This document shows, one piece after another, positions 1 through 11,928 of a DNA stretch of 64,000 nucleotides. A model generated the notes under the pieces. It saw only the letters and a program-made list of their open reading frames with translations, searched no databases and was not told the DNA's origin. The first letter of the stretch is position 1; each line of letters opens with the position of its first letter. This DNA is from Cunninghamia lanceolata (lineage: Eukaryota; Streptophyta; Pinopsida; Cupressales; Cupressaceae). Position numbers and translations under genes: made by a program. The stretch covers positions 37,450,501-37,514,500 of the forward strand of contig BSBN01000213.1 of assembly GCA_027924645.1 (NCBI GenBank), in the 5' to 3' direction.

Positions 1-678
1 GATTAGCTTCAGTCAGGAACAGTGAAGAACAGTGATGAGAAGAAGGTAAATATACTGTATAGGATGAGAACCGGAGGATGCGGATTAAAGGGTTAGTAGA
101 TATGAGTCTTGAGATGCTACAGTTAAGATTTCAGAGGTCCGCATGAAGATCTGAAGGAGTTATGGCTGCCGGTATAGAACCGGGTCCGGCAAGTATCCGG
201 AGGTGACAGAGGATCACAAAAAGGTCCGGTGAGGTCCGGAATTGTATTATCATAATCTGCGGATTGGAAGGAGTGTTTTAGATGTCCTTGTGATGTGTCA
301 TCCTGATTTGTGTGTGATTTGGAGGTCCGGAAGTACCTCTTGCATTATGACAGTGACGACAGACTGTGTTCTTGAAGTTCCGGATGAGGAAAACAAGAGA
401 TCCCAGTAAGCAGAGAAAGTGCGGATGTATCCGGACATTCAGACAGACTTGTGAAGGTTCTTGAATCATGTTTAGGTTGTGTTGTTGGTCCGCATTGATG
501 GTAGAGCCCGGAATTGAAGTTACTCTTCCGGATGAAGTTATTGCTCTGTGTAGCCGACCGGATGAGTTGTTCATCCTGCGAATGTTCTTGTGATGGCCGA
601 CCGGATGTGTTATTCATCTTGCGGATACTCCTATGGTTGTTTGCCGACTTAGATGCTTGTTCCTAAGTCGATGTCTTG

Positions 679-687
679 TATAAATAA
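679..687 (+). promoter_or_regulatory. TATA box of Copia-1 5' LTR
   Basis: TATAAATAA sits about 510 bases before the LTR end, with the U3-like CCGG-rich part upstream. It is the likely start region of the genomic transcript. The same box is at 6500-6508 in the 3' LTR and 34282-34290 in the related solo LTR. Confidence 0.6.
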
Positions 688-1141
688 TGATTTGTGAATT
701 CATTTCAGTGTGTGGTGTGTGGATGAGCATGGTGTAGCGAAGAAAGGTGCGAAAGGCAGAGCAGAGATTGTTGGGCTTAATTGGAACTGATCCGGACATG
801 GTAGAGATGTCATTCTCCAGTTCAAGACTGTGATTTTTATCACTCTGTAGACAGTGTGTCTCCTTGTAGGCAGTGGGCCTCTTTGTGAGCAGTGTGCTCG
901 GGCAGTGAGCCCTTATTGGCATGTGCCATTCATTTTTCCTTATTCTTCTAACAGAGAATAATTCTTGGGTTAATCACCCCGTGGTTTTTCCCTTAACCGG
1001 GTTTTCCACGTCAAAATCTTGGTGTTCAATGTGTTGAAGCTTATCTGCTCTTGTGTTTATGTATTGTGCTTCCATGAATGATTATTTGATATGCTGCTAA
1101 CTAACAACAGAGAATTAAGTGTTTGAAAGAGAACAAGTTCT

Positions 1142-1177
1142 ATACAACTGATTCACCCCCCCCCCTCTCAGTTGTAT
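1142..1177 (+). other. U5 hairpin with poly-C loop
   Basis: Arms ATACAACTGA (1142-1151) and TCAGTTGTAT (1168-1177) pair perfectly around a 16-base loop carrying ten C in a row. It lies 15 bases before the LTR end. The same structure is at 6963-6998 and, with a changed base pair, at 24663-24698. Confidence 0.7.
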
Positions 1178-1194
1178 GCCCTAGATCCAACAAT

Positions 1195-1206
1195 TGGTAT
1201 CAGAGC
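1195..1206 (+). other. Primer-binding site, initiator Met tRNA type
   Basis: TGGTATCAGAGC, two bases after the LTR end, is the usual plant copia site for priming minus-strand DNA synthesis from the 3' end of initiator methionine tRNA. Confidence 0.95.
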
Positions 1207-1249
1207 CGAGTTCCTCTGATAGGAGCTTAACCGCTTGAGGTGATCCAGG

Positions 1250-4200
1250 ATGTCGTCATACAAGAAGGATAGTCCGAAGTTCGATGGAACCAACTTCACT
1301 CTCTGGAAAGGTCGCATGAAGTGTCATTTGGAATGTATGGGAAAAGCATACTTGGCTATGATTTCAAAACCATATATACCCCCACAAGGTGGTCCGACAA
1401 CTCCTGATGAAACCACAGAAGCTGAAAACAATCTGCGGACCAAGGAAGCTCTTCTAAGCGCATTAAATGACTCAGATCTCTCGAATGTCATTGACTTACC
1501 AACTGCATATGAGATCCTAACTAAACTGGAACTTCTGTATGAAGGAGATGAGTTCGTCAAAAGTGCAAGGTTGCAAAGTCTGAAAGGGAAATTTGAAAGA
1601 TTGAAAATGAGAGATGATGAAAACATTACTACCTTTATGCCAAGAGTAAATGAGCTGGTATGTGGAATCAGAAATGCTGGTGGAACTCTAGATGAAAATG
1701 AGATTGTCTGCAAAATCCTAAGATCCCTTCCTGCTGCCTACAAAATCAAAGTTGCTGCCATTGATGAATTCAGAGCCCACACAACTGTCACAAGAGAACA
1801 ATTGGCTGGCAAACTAGCTGCATTTGAAATGACCGAGTTTGGAGATGATCCACCCAAGACTGAGTCTGCTTTTAAAGCCAGTGCCTATGTGAAAGGCAAA
1901 CAGAGATTTGATCCGGGTGAAAACTCATCAAGGAAAATGTCATGGTATGATCAAGCAAGAAGAGACATGGAAGAAGAAGAAGCAGAAACAGCTCAACTTG
2001 AAGCCCTCATTGCAAAGAGATTGCCAAGAGGATCCGGTAAGTATGAAGGAAAACTACCCTTTAAGTGTTTTAACTGCAATAAGATTGGTCATTTTGCCTC
2101 AAGATGTCCGGAGAGATCTGCAAGATCCAATACTCACAGACAAAGGTTTCAAAAGAATTGCTATTATGTTCATGAAGAAGATGACAATGAAGGAGTAACA
2201 GATGATGAATCAGATCCAGGAAGCAAATCCGGAAATGAGTGGGTGTTTATAGCCATCAAGGAAGAAGATTCCTTGCTCTCTGAATCTGTCAATCACAAAG
2301 TTGTTGAAAAAGCCTTGGCTGCTCAAGTGGAAGAAAAGGATGATTGGGTTATTGACAGTGGATGCTCTCACCATATGACTGGTGACAAGAATAAGTTCTT
2401 AGATTTGGAAAGATATGAAGGAGGAATGGTAAAGTTTGGTGACAATTCTGCTGGCAGAATCAGAGGTAGGGGAACTATTTCCTTTGATGGTAAGAGCAAA
2501 ACAGGTAATGTACTATATGTTGAAGGATTGAAGCACAATCTTCTCAGTGTTGGTCAGTTAGTGGACAAAGGCTATGATCTCCGGTTCAAGAATGGAAAAT
2601 GCAGAATCTTTACAAGCTCCGGAACTGAAATTGCATCCGGTACTCAGACAAAAGGTAACATCTTTCATCTGGTTGGTTCAAATAAAAGTTGTTTGTTTGT
2701 TCAAATTGATCAGAGTTGGTTATGGCATAGAAGAATGTGTCATGTAAATTTTGATAACATCATCAAAATAAGCAATACTCAGGCTGTGAGAGATCTTCCA
2801 AAGTTGATAAAACCTACAAACAGTGTGTGTAAAGAATGTCAGTTAGGCAAACAAAGCAGAGTCTCTTTTAAAAGCAAAGATCAGTCTTCTACCGGATTGT
2901 TGGAATTAGTACATACTGATCTATGTGGTCCGACAAGAATCAAGAGTCTGCAAGGTGATAGATATTTCATGTTGTTAATTGATGATCATTCCCGGATGAT
3001 GTGGGTTACCTTTCTGAAAGAAAAATCAGAAGCTTTTGAGAAGTTCAAAATCTTCAAAGCTATGGTGGAGAATCAAACCGGATTGAAACTGAAGTGTCTA
3101 AGGTCTGATAGAGGTGGTGAATTTACATCTGGTGAATTCATTGACTTTTGTGAGAAACAGGGTATAAGGAGACAGTTGTCTGCTCCTAGGACTCCACAGC
3201 AGAATGGAGTAGTTGAGAGAAAGAACCGGACCATCCAGGAAGCTGCTAGGACAATGATGTTGGAAGCAAATGTTCCTCAAATGTTTTGGAAAGAAGCTAT
3301 CAGCACTGCAGTCTACACTCTCAATCGAGTTCAAATCAGAAACAACACCGGTAAGACCCCCTATGAACTTTGGTTTGACATCACTCCTACTGTGAAATAT
3401 TTCAGGGTATTTGGTAGCAAGTGTTATATTAAAAGAGATGAAGATCTAGGAAAGTTTGATGCTAGAAGTGATGAAGGAATTTTCTTGGGCTACTCCACTC
3501 AAAGCAAAGCATATCGGTGTTACAATAAGAGATTGAGGAAGATGATAGAAAGTACCAATGTAAAGGTTGATGAAGGAATTGAGAAGCCTTCAAGATTTTA
3601 TGAATTTGATGAAGATGACCAAGATAGTGTTCAAGGAACTCAATCCTCTCCGGTGAAACAGAGTCAGCCTGATCCGGTAAATCAGGAAGAAGAGTTAGGT
3701 TTAAATGAGCCTGATCAAGAAACAGCAGTACTGGATACTCCCAAAATTCCAAGGTATGTAAAACTGAATCACTCTGAAGATCAGATCATAGGTGACAGAA
3801 GCAAAGGTGTACAAACTAGAAGGAATATTGCTCAAGATCAGAATGAATGTTGTCTGATTTCAAGGATTGAACCTAAAACAATAAATGAAGCCTGCAATGA
3901 TGAAAATTGGACCAAAGCAATGGAAGATGAACTGATGCAAATTGAGAAAAATCATACTTGGGATCTTGTTCCCAGACCTAGAGACAGGAATGTAATTGGA
4001 ACCAAGTGGGTCTTCCGGAACAAACTAAATGAAGCTGGTGAAGTAATCAGAAACAAAGCTAGATTGGTCTGCAAAGGCTACTCTCAAATAGAAGGAATTG
4101 ACTTTGAAGAGACTTTTGCTCCGGTAGCAAGAATTGAAGCAGTCAGATTACTTCTTGCATTTGCTGCCTTCAAAGATTTCAAGGTATATCAGATGGATGT

Positions 4201-5404
4201 CAAGTCTGCCTTCCTAAATGGTGATCTGGAAGAAGAAGTCTACATTGAACAACCGGATGGATTTCAATTGTCTGATAATAATGATATGGTCTGCAAGTTG
4301 AAGAAAGCTTTGTATGGATTGAAGCAAGCCCCAAGAGCATGGTATGAAAGGTTGGATAAGCATCTTGTGCAGATTGGATTCAACAAAGGTACTGCTGACA
4401 GCAACTTATATTTCAAAATTGATCATGAAAACATTCTGATTGTTGAAGTGTTTGTGGATGATATCATTTTTGGAGGAAGAGATAGTATGTGTAAAACTTT
4501 TGCAAATCAGATGAAAAGTGAGTTTGAAATGTCTATGCTTGGTGAAATGAATTTCTTCTTGGGTCTGCAAATTACTCAAACAAAAGAAGGGATCTTCATT
4601 TCTCAGACCAAATATGTGAAAGAATTGTTAAAGAAATTTGGTATGGAAGACTCAAAGCCTATGAACACTCCTATGGCAACCGGATGTAAGTTAAGCAAAG
4701 ATGATGATTCTCCAAAGGCAGATCAGACAAAGTATAGATCAATGATTGGTGGATTGTTGTATCTCACTCAAACTAGACCAGATATAATGCAAGCTGTTGG
4801 TCTTGTGGCAAGATTCCAGGCTGATCCTAGAGAATCTCATGTTATGGCAATCAAAAGAATTTTTAGATACTTGAAAGGGACAGTTGAGTATGGTCTATGG
4901 TATCCTAGAGATCCGGATTTTTCTCTTCATGCTTACACAGATGCAGATTGGGCAGGAGATGTGGATGACCGGAAGAGCACTAGTGGTGGAGCATTCTTTT
5001 TGGGGAAGAGATTGGTTTCCTGGCTAAGCAAGAAACAAGATGCAATATCTCTGTCTACAACTGAAGCAGAATACATTGCAGCAGCAGGTAGTTGCACTCA
5101 AATCTTGTGGATGAAGCAGATGCTAAGAGACATCAAAGTTGAATATGAGGAGCCTATCACAATTTTCTGTGATAATTCAAGTGCAATTAATATTTCCAAG
5201 AATCCGGTATTGCATTCTAAGACTAAGCACATATCTATCAAATTTCACTTTTTGAGAGAACAAGTAAACAAGGAAGAAGTCAGATTGGAGTATGTTCCCT
5301 CCAAGGATCAGATTGCAGATATCTTTACAAAACCTCTTCCCAAGGACTCTTTTGAATATCTCCGGAAGAAGTTAGGGGTCATGGCCCCTCCGGTGATGAA
5401 CTAA
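1250..5404 (+). CDS. Copia gag-pol polyprotein, intact, 1384 aa
   Basis: One open frame without stops. In order: a UBN2-type Gag (about residues 1-250); one CCHC zinc knuckle [14 protein letters not shown] (about 273-286); an aspartic protease with DSG in [10 protein letters not shown] (about 366); an integrase with the HH-CC finger ([15 protein letters not shown]) and D-D-E residues in [16 protein letters not shown] and GVVERKNR; reverse transcriptase with [10 protein letters not shown] and the catalytic FVDDIIFGG; RNase H with [17 protein letters not shown] and CDNSSAI. Integrase before RT fixes it as Ty1/copia. All catalytic residues are present, so the protein should be active if expressed. 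The ATG at 1250 is the first in frame, 44 bases after the primer site. Confidence 0.97.
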   Translation: MSSYKKDSPKFDGTNFTLWKGRMKCHLECMGKAYLAMISKPYIPPQGGPTTPDETTEAENNLRTKEALLSALNDSDLSNVIDLPTAYEILTKLELLYEGDEFVKSARLQSLKGKFERLKMRDDENITTFMPRVNELVCGIRNAGGTLDENEIVCKILRSLPAAYKIKVAAIDEFRAHTTVTREQLAGKLAAFEMTEFGDDPPKTESAFKASAYVKGKQRFDPGENSSRKMSWYDQARRDMEEEEAETAQLEALIAKRLPRGSGKYEGKLPFKCFNCNKIGHFASRCPERSARSNTHRQRFQKNCYYVHEEDDNEGVTDDESDPGSKSGNEWVFIAIKEEDSLLSESVNHKVVEKALAAQVEEKDDWVIDSGCSHHMTGDKNKFLDLERYEGGMVKFGDNSAGRIRGRGTISFDGKSKTGNVLYVEGLKHNLLSVGQLVDKGYDLRFKNGKCRIFTSSGTEIASGTQTKGNIFHLVGSNKSCLFVQIDQSWLWHRRMCHVNFDNIIKISNTQAVRDLPKLIKPTNSVCKECQLGKQSRVSFKSKDQSSTGLLELVHTDLCGPTRIKSLQGDRYFMLLIDDHSRMMWVTFLKEKSEAFEKFKIFKAMVENQTGLKLKCLRSDRGGEFTSGEFIDFCEKQGIRRQLSAPRTPQQNGVVERKNRTIQEAARTMMLEANVPQMFWKEAISTAVYTLNRVQIRNNTGKTPYELWFDITPTVKYFRVFGSKCYIKRDEDLGKFDARSDEGIFLGYSTQSKAYRCYNKRLRKMIESTNVKVDEGIEKPSRFYEFDEDDQDSVQGTQSSPVKQSQPDPVNQEEELGLNEPDQETAVLDTPKIPRYVKLNHSEDQIIGDRSKGVQTRRNIAQDQNECCLISRIEPKTINEACNDENWTKAMEDELMQIEKNHTWDLVPRPRDRNVIGTKWVFRNKLNEAGEVIRNKARLVCKGYSQIEGIDFEETFAPVARIEAVRLLLAFAAFKDFKVYQMDVKSAFLNGDLEEEVYIEQPDGFQLSDNNDMVCKLKKALYGLKQAPRAWYERLDKHLVQIGFNKGTADSNLYFKIDHENILIVEVFVDDIIFGGRDSMCKTFANQMKSEFEMSMLGEMNFFLGLQITQTKEGIFISQTKYVKELLKKFGMEDSKPMNTPMATGCKLSKDDDSPKADQTKYRSMIGGLLYLTQTRPDIMQAVGLVARFQADPRESHVMAIKRIFRYLKGTVEYGLWYPRDPDFSLHAYTDADWAGDVDDRKSTSGGAFFLGKRLVSWLSKKQDAISLSTTEAEYIAAAGSCTQILWMKQMLRDIKVEYEEPITIFCDNSSAINISKNPVLHSKTKHISIKFHFLREQVNKEEVRLEYVPSKDQIADIFTKPLPKDSFEYLRKKLGVMAPPVMN

Positions 5405-5463
5405 GATGCACTAATGTGCATCAGTCCGGTGGCAATCACAGTCATATCTTGTGATCCGGACTA

Positions 5464-5719
5464 ATGGGGAGCTGCAACTAAAGGGGAGCAGCTGGTATTA
5501 TTCTGATGCATGAGAGTTGCAAGTATGAGCCCTTTGCCATTGATGTCAAAGGGGGAGAGAAGACATGTGAAAAACAAGTGGTTGATGATCAAAGGGGGAG
5601 CAGCAAAGGAAGACATGTGAGGAGTGGTTGTTGATAGGGGGAGCTGTGACAGAAAAGAGAAGTTCTTGTCTTGATGGTTTTTCACATCATATGTTGCCAT
5701 CAATGACAAAGGGGGAGAT
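5464..5719 (+). other. Polypurine-tract array before the 3' LTR of Copia-1
   Basis: AGGGGGAG-like tracts recur near 5464, 5480, 5547, 5587, 5634 and 5707. The last abuts the 3' LTR and is the expected plus-strand primer. Repeated tracts in this position have been reported for Sireviruses. The region between gag-pol and the LTR holds no other gene. Confidence 0.8.
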
Positions 5720-7013
5720 TGTTGCAAGTATGAGGTGAGCCATTGTTGTCATTGATGTCAACATACTCATACTGCATTGACAAGAAGGATTTGATGAGCT
5801 TTGCGCTGAGGATATTGAGAAGATTAGCTTCAGTCAGGAACAGTGAAGAACAGTGATGAGAAGAAGGTAAATATACTGTATAGGATGAGAACCGGAGGAT
5901 GCGGATTAAAGGGTTAGTAGATATGAGTCTTGAGATGCTACAGTTAAGATTTCAGAGGTCCGCATGAAGATCTGAAGGAGTTATGGCTGCCGGTATAGAA
6001 CCGGGTCCGGCAAGTATCCGGAGGTGACAGAGGATCACAAAAAGGTCCGGTGAGGTCCGGAATTGTATTATCATAATCTGCGGATTGGAAGGAGTGTTTT
6101 AGATGTCCTTGTGATGTGTCATCCTGATTTGTGTGTGATTTGGAGGTCCGGAAGTACCTCTTGCATTATGACAGTGACGACAGACTGTGTTCTTGAAGTT
6201 CCGGATGAGGAAAACAAGAGATCCCAGTAAGCAGAGAAAGTGCGGATGTATCCGGACATTCAGACAGACTTGTGAAGGTTCTTGAATCATGTTTAGGTTG
6301 TGTTGTTGGTCCGCATTGATGGTAGAGCCCGGAATTGAAGTTACTCTTCCGGATGAAGTTATTGCTCTGTGTAGCCGACCGGATGAGTTGTTCATCCTGC
6401 GAATGTTCTTGTGATGGCCGACCGGATGTGTTATTCATCTTGCGGATACTCCTATGGTTGTTTGCCGACTTAGATGCTTGTTCCTAAGTCGATGTCTTGT
6501 ATAAATAATGATTTGTGAATTCATTTCAGTGTGTGGTGTGTGGATGAGCATGGTGTAGCGAAGAAAGGTGCGAAAGGCAGAGCAGAGATTGTTGGGCTTA
6601 ATTGGAACTGATCCGGACATGGTAGAGATGTCATTCTCCAGTTCAAGACTGTGATTTTTATCACTCTGTAGACAGTGTGTCTCCTTGTAGGCAGTGGGCC
6701 TCTTTGTGAGCAGTGTGCTCGGGCAGTGAGCCCTTATTGGCATGTGCCATTCATTTTTCCTTATTCTTCTAACAGAGAATAATTCTTGGGTTAATCACCC
6801 CGTGGTTTTTCCCTTAACCGGGTTTTCCACGTCAAAATCTTGGTGTTCAATGTGTTGAAGCTTATCTGCTCTTGTGTTTATGTATTGTGCTTCCATGAAT
6901 GATTATTTGATATGCTGCTAACTAACAACAGAGAATTAAGTGTTTGAAAGAGAACAAGTTCTATACAACTGATTCACCCCCCCCCCTCTCAGTTGTATGC
7001 CCTAGATCCAACA
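5720..7013 (+). repeat. 3' LTR of Copia-1 (complete, 1294 bp)
   Basis: Runs from TGTTGCAAG directly after the polypurine tract to the final CAACA. It matches the 5' LTR without a seen difference. It carries a TATA box at 6500-6508 and the poly-C hairpin at 6963-6998. Confidence 0.96.
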
Positions 7014-7031
7014 GTTTCCTTGACTCCACCA

Positions 7032-8818
7032 TGATCAAAGCGTATGGCTTCGAAGATACTCCATTTTTGTTACCTAAAATTGTACTAGACAGGATTGCCT
7101 ACTTGGAAATTGTCAGGCAATTGGACTATTCAAATGTTATGAATTTGAGTGCCTATGATAAGTAATCTTTTATGCCAAGCACATTATGTTTTAGAGATTT
7201 TACTGTGTTGTCAAGAGAAGATTATGACCTTATTCGTGACAAATTGTTACATTTTAATTTGAGAAAAGCAATACCAAGAAAAGGGTCTGACCCTGAAGGT
7301 TTCATTGATCTTGCAGGAAGGAAAAAAAATCTGAGTGGATATATCCACGTTCCATTTCCTCACGATGATGTTATCGGGAACATGGAGGAGGCAGAAGCTG
7401 AATGGCCATTGATGAATATAATCAAGAAGTTGAAAAGAAGAGGAGAGAGACACAAGAGGTAGAGGTGTTATCCTCTAATAGTGAAGGATCTTCTAATAAA
7501 AGATCTTAAGATCAGCCTGACATAATCCCTAAATTTAGAATTGAAGAATACAGGCCTCCAAACAGGGAGTTAGAGATTGAGGAGACATCTGATATTGATG
7601 CCAGGCAGTTAGCTTACAAATATTTTATCTCAGATGATCAGTTCATTCAGTCCCTAGAATTTAAATCTTTCTTGTATAAACATAAAGGCAAAGCAATCAG
7701 AGAATCAGTTCCAAATATCACACCAAATAATGAAAAACAGTTATTGAATACTTTGAAAACAGATGTTGAAAATGAAATAAAAAACATGACTCCAAACTCT
7801 TAGAAGAAGTTGGTGCGATGATTTTCCTAGTTTGGACTTGAATTCTTCTTTGGTTTTTGATAGCTTTCTGCATAATGATAATGCCAAACATAAACTCGGT
7901 TTAGAAGGTGTGATAGAGGTGTATACTAGATCACTATACAATCCTGATGAAGAATCTCTTATGATATGGGCCCTATACCCTCCACACCAGAAGCTTACCA
8001 TTATTGACACTGAAAAAGCGTTTGGCCATGTGATGACACTAATAGTGGGTGAGACTGATCATGTGATTACTACAGATATTGGTATTAATGTGGCTAAATT
8101 AAATAAAGCAAAGATTCAAATGCTAATCTGAGAAAGAGATATGTATAAATTAAACTGTGAGAGAATGCGTAAAGAAAATGATTTCTTAAGAGATTCGGTC
8201 CCTACCAAGATGTTAACCCAAGGGGAAACCTCTCAGACAATGGACAAGGGTGAAGCATAACAAGTGGATACTTAGATAGCCCAGGCCAGATTCAATGCAC
8301 TTTCCACAGTATTCAAAAGGAGACATACTAACATGATGACGTGGATGAATAAATTCTGGGTTACCCATTCCAAAAATCAAATTGCTCTCCAAGAACATGA
8401 AAGGTTGGCTGACAAAATTCAAGAGAAACTCCAAGAAATTTAGAATAGAGACAATCCTGATGCTGAGGCCATTGCCAATGCTAAGGAATTCTTCAGGGCA
8501 CACACAGATTTTCATGAGGACCTTCGAGTTGAAGCTAAGGAATTCATTGATGCTTCCAGGGAAGGATTCCCTGCATTATTCAATGATACTAAGAGTCTGA
8601 GAAATTAGTAGAACTAGGCAAAGGAATGCCAATTGATCCTACATGAAGCCTTGGAGGCTATGAAAAGTTAAGATCCATCGTTAGAGGAGTCCTATGCATG
8701 TATGGAGAAAATGGTTACTATGGAGTGTACGGCAAGGAATGTTGTGGAGTGTGCAACTACTCACTTAAGCCAAAAGTATTTGGATCATATTACTAAAATC
8801 CATTTATAGCTTATTAGA
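7032..8818 (+). pseudogene. Accessory ORF of the Tat-like element, left copy (C-terminal part)
   Basis: The frame corresponds to 19140-20902. It is broken by several private stops: TAA at 7163 where the right copy has CAA, and another TAA near 7507 where the right copy again has CAA. It also has small deletions (one base near 7400 and a gap near 7797). It keeps about 20 bases near 7440-7458 that the right copy has lost. Because the breaks differ between copies, the ORF was probably open when the element inserted. The function is not known; see the right copy. Confidence 0.7.
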
Positions 8819-8896
8819 GACTAATGATAATTTGTTTGTTATTGCTAAAATTCCAAAAGACACTTGTGAAGGGGTACATCCTCTTCAAAATATAGC

Positions 8897-8904
8897 TATA
8901 TAAG
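8897..8904 (+). promoter_or_regulatory. TATA-like box of the Tat-like LTR, left copy
   Basis: TATATAAG, conserved at 20975-20982 in the other copy, lies about 970 bases before the LTR end and just after the accessory ORF. This placement would put the ORF in U3. Confidence 0.45.
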
Positions 8905-9877
8905 CCAGGAGAGTAGGAATGAAATATCATGATTACCATTTCATTTTTAAATAGGGCATTAGTAAGCAGATAGATTCCACCCATCCCACTCATCCACATT
9001 CATATCTCAAAGACTTATGCAACTACTATGTATTATCTGAAGAAATATAATAGAGCAGATTGATATTACATGGTGATCTGTTTTCAGTGTTCAACTGTTG
9101 TGTTGATTTATTATGCTCATATGTTATTTGGCTATCTCCAAAGTGGTTGTTTATGTTATCCAAATTAAGTGTGAAAATACATTTGATTTGTCAATACACA
9201 TTTGCTGTAATTGTGTGATGATGCTTATTGGTTTCTGTGTGCCGAAGGATTAAATTACCTTTTAAGCAATCTAATTTGATTGGTTCCTGTGTGGATTAAA
9301 ATCCTTTTAAATAAATTGTCTTAATTGGTTTCTCCTCACATTTGAATTAAAATCCTTTCACAACTTCACAGTAACATAAGGGGATATCACTGGGATCAAT
9401 AAGAAGAGCTCAAATAACTAACATACTTGCACGTCTGTATAAGGTATAGACATTTAAAAGTGCCCAATTGTTAGAGTTAAGCTGAAGTAAATCTACCAAT
9501 CTTACACACCTATCTCCATAATTATCATTTACCCACCGACTCCATCCACCCAATAGATTAGGCACTAATAAATTTTAGAACACTTTATACAAATCTAATC
9601 CTTATTCTTAAAAACTTCAAGCTTTTATTAGGAATTAGTAAGCAAGCTATGCAATTTTCTCACACTTGTGTGCCATAGTGAGTAGAATTGCCTCAATTAG
9701 AATTCATCTAGATTTTCAAATCTGCCTTATCATTTAGGTACACCCACCTAGGTCTAGCAGAACCTAAAGAGTAGGGGGTTTCCAATTACATAAATCATGT
9801 CTTGTTGACCAAAAATGTATCAAGAGATTGGCACCCTTTTGTGGTCTAAAAACTTGCGTTTTTGAGACCCAACAAAT

Positions 9878-9895
9878 TGGCAACTCTGCTGGGGA
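9878..9895 (+). other. Primer-binding site of the Tat-like element
   Basis: TGGCAACTCTGCTGGGGA starts three bases after the LTR end. Its TGGC start and CTGGGGA end resemble primer sites of plant Tat/Ogre-type gypsy elements. I did not assign the tRNA. Confidence 0.7.
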
Positions 9896-10029
9896 ATAAG
9901 CCCATTTTGAACTTCATCCTTCCATCATAGAGTTATCTCAAAGCATCATAACATATTCAAGGCTCTGTTGGGGAGAACTACAATCATTTTCCTACTTACA
10001 AAAAGGTAGGTGGTGACTCTAATTTTTTT

Positions 10030-11847
10030 ATGACTGATGAAATAGATATCATATCAGAAAGGATAGACGATAGACATCAGAGATATATTATATCATCCAA
10101 CATGAATGGAAGGAGATCTATGCATCAAGAAAGTCCCAAGAAAAATAATCTCAAGTGGACAGACAAGCATGGACCCCCTCGTGGAAAGAATAATACAAAT
10201 AGGGGTGAAGCAGTACCCAAACAGCCTGAAGACAATGTAAACACATCATAACAACCCTTTACAGTATTCAACTCCCCAGCATACAATGAAGGTGGAAATC
10301 CCTCAACACCTCCTCAAAAAATCAATACAAATGATAACATCCTCAGTTACAGGACAGATTCTCAAGAAGCAACTGAATTTGAGGAAAGGATGAATGATGA
10401 AAGGAGGTAGAAACAGGAAGAATCTGATAAGGGATTTTTATCACAACAGGGAGAAGAAAACCAGGAGGGGTCTGTAGACCATATTGTTGATTTTGATGCT
10501 ATGAGTAATCAAAAGATTGAATTACATTTGGAGTGGCAGAGACAATAACTTAGAAGAAGACAACAGATGATAAATACAAATGCTCCGGGTACTTCAAAAA
10601 TACCCCATAATGTAGGAGGTAATTCAATACAATACGCTCAACATAATACGTCATCACAAAGACCCCAACCCCCAAATACTGACAGTGTTCCCCAATATCA
10701 CCCACCACCAGGTCATCATGGTGTTCCACAACATTACCACCATATGCCACCTCATAATATACACCCTCAACAACACACAGCAAAATGCTTACCATCAGCC
10801 TCCATATGGATACCAATATTACCCCAATCCACCACCTATGAATATGCCTCCACAAAACCTCATGAGTGTATGTAGACAATTTGATTTAATAGGATATCAA
10901 TTGTATCCATACCCTATGGACAGCAGCTAGAGAAATATGGTCCCAAATTCACTAGGAATAATGGGATATCAGCTGAAGAGAACATTAGGAATTTCAATGC
11001 CTTTATACAGGACATTGGTATGGAGCACGAGGATATAAACATGAGATTATTCATAATGTCCCTAACTGAAGACACAAGGGATTGGTTTAATGGTTTACCA
11101 GATGCCTCAATTACTTATATAGCAGACTTCCATGACCAATTCAAAGAACAATATGGAAATCAGTACGCCCCTGAATTTTCCCTGCATGAGCTAATAAGCA
11201 TCCAGAAATACCAGAATGAGTCAGTATATGACTTCAATGAAAGATTCTCCAAATTGCACAATAAAATACCACATGGATCCAAATTAACTAATTTGGCAGC
11301 TCTGAGTATCTATCTAAAGGCTTTTGATTTGAAAACTAGGTATGAACTCAGGAATAAGGCTCCCACGACCTTGACAGAGGCACAAAAGGCAGCTATCAGT
11401 ATTGAAAATAATAAGAAGGCTGCAGGGATGACTGGCAAAAGGGATAACCTTAGAATGCCCCAACAATCTAACAACCCCCAAAATAAGAAGGAATACCAGT
11501 ATAGGAATGAAAGACCAAGGTTACATGATATGCCCTATAATACCAATTGGAAAGATGGAAGACCTTTAGAAAGCAATAGAAAGCAGAATTATGGGAAAGA
11601 CACTCTTGATCCCCTTAAAAGAAATGGAACACATGTAGTGGAGAATAATCCATGGTGCTTAGTGTGTAATCTGCCTCACTCACCTGATTATTGTGTGGTG
11701 GCACAATCAATACAGGAAGAAGGAACATCATATCGGTGGGAAAGAGATAACCATACTATAAACATGCTAGCATTCAGACCTCGTCAGATAGATGAAGGGT
11801 ATTCATCCACGGAGGAGGATGGATATGAATATGATGTGGGAAATTGA
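10030..11847 (+). pseudogene. Tat-like gag, decayed
   Basis: All pieces from 10030 to about 16266 share one reading frame, so gag and pol were one ORF. The first ATG is at 10030. The N-terminal part is polar and P/Q-rich, with several stops (first at 10249). The conserved Gag core is at 11020-11847 (DWFNGLPDASITYIADFHDQ and following). A zinc-knuckle-like CLVCNLPHSPDYC (CX2CX3HX4C) lies near 11656-11694. A TGA at 11845 interrupts the join to pol. It would form the particle core. Confidence 0.85.
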
Positions 11848-11928
11848 AGATATAACACTAGCATGGGAAGATAGGAGGTATTCTCAGATCAAGAAGATAA
11901 TTATGAGGAAATTGTTTATGATCATAAT

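Larger units (their letters stand above)
1..1192 (+). repeat. 5' LTR of Copia-1 (partial)
   Basis: Corresponds base for base to 5822-7013. It ends in CAACA two bases before the primer-binding site. A TATA-like TATAAATAA lies at 679-687. CCGG and TCCGGA occur more than ten times upstream of the TATA, mostly between 60 and 620. A C10 tract lies inside a hairpin near the 3' end. The antisense ORFs in this stretch are by-products and recur identically in the other LTR. Confidence 0.95.
1..7013 (+). mobile_element. Copia-1: intact, very young Ty1/copia retrotransposon (Sirevirus-like), left end outside window
   Basis: The order is LTR, initiator-Met-tRNA-type primer site, one intact gag-pol ORF, a polypurine region, LTR. 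The 5' LTR lies exactly 5821 bases before the 3' LTR with no length change, and all stretches I compared are identical, so insertion was recent. By comparison with the 3' LTR, 102 bases of the 5' LTR are missing at the window edge. LTR ends are TGTTG and CAACA. The right flank matches the undisturbed segment starting at 19123, so the element sits inside the Tat-like LTR. The expected 5-bp target duplication is GTTTC (7014-7018), but the left copy is outside the window. Several polypurine tracts and CCGG-rich LTRs resemble Sireviruses; lineage is inferred. Confidence 0.95.
7014..9874 (+). repeat. 5' LTR of the Tat-like element (right portion)
   Basis: Homologous over its full length to 19123-21951, with a net difference of 32 bases. 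A TATA-like TATATAAG lies at 8897-8904. The stretch 8820-9874 is non-coding, and the copy ends in AACCCAACA-like sequence next to the primer site. The upstream 1.8 kb contains remnants of the accessory ORF described at 17964. Confidence 0.85.

Noticed and set aside
278..922. Overlapping antisense ORFs of 90-102 codons, repeated identically at 6099-6743
   Set aside because: They recur only because the two LTRs are identical. They show no domain, and overlapping frames of this size are expected in CCGG-rich, stop-poor antisense sequence.
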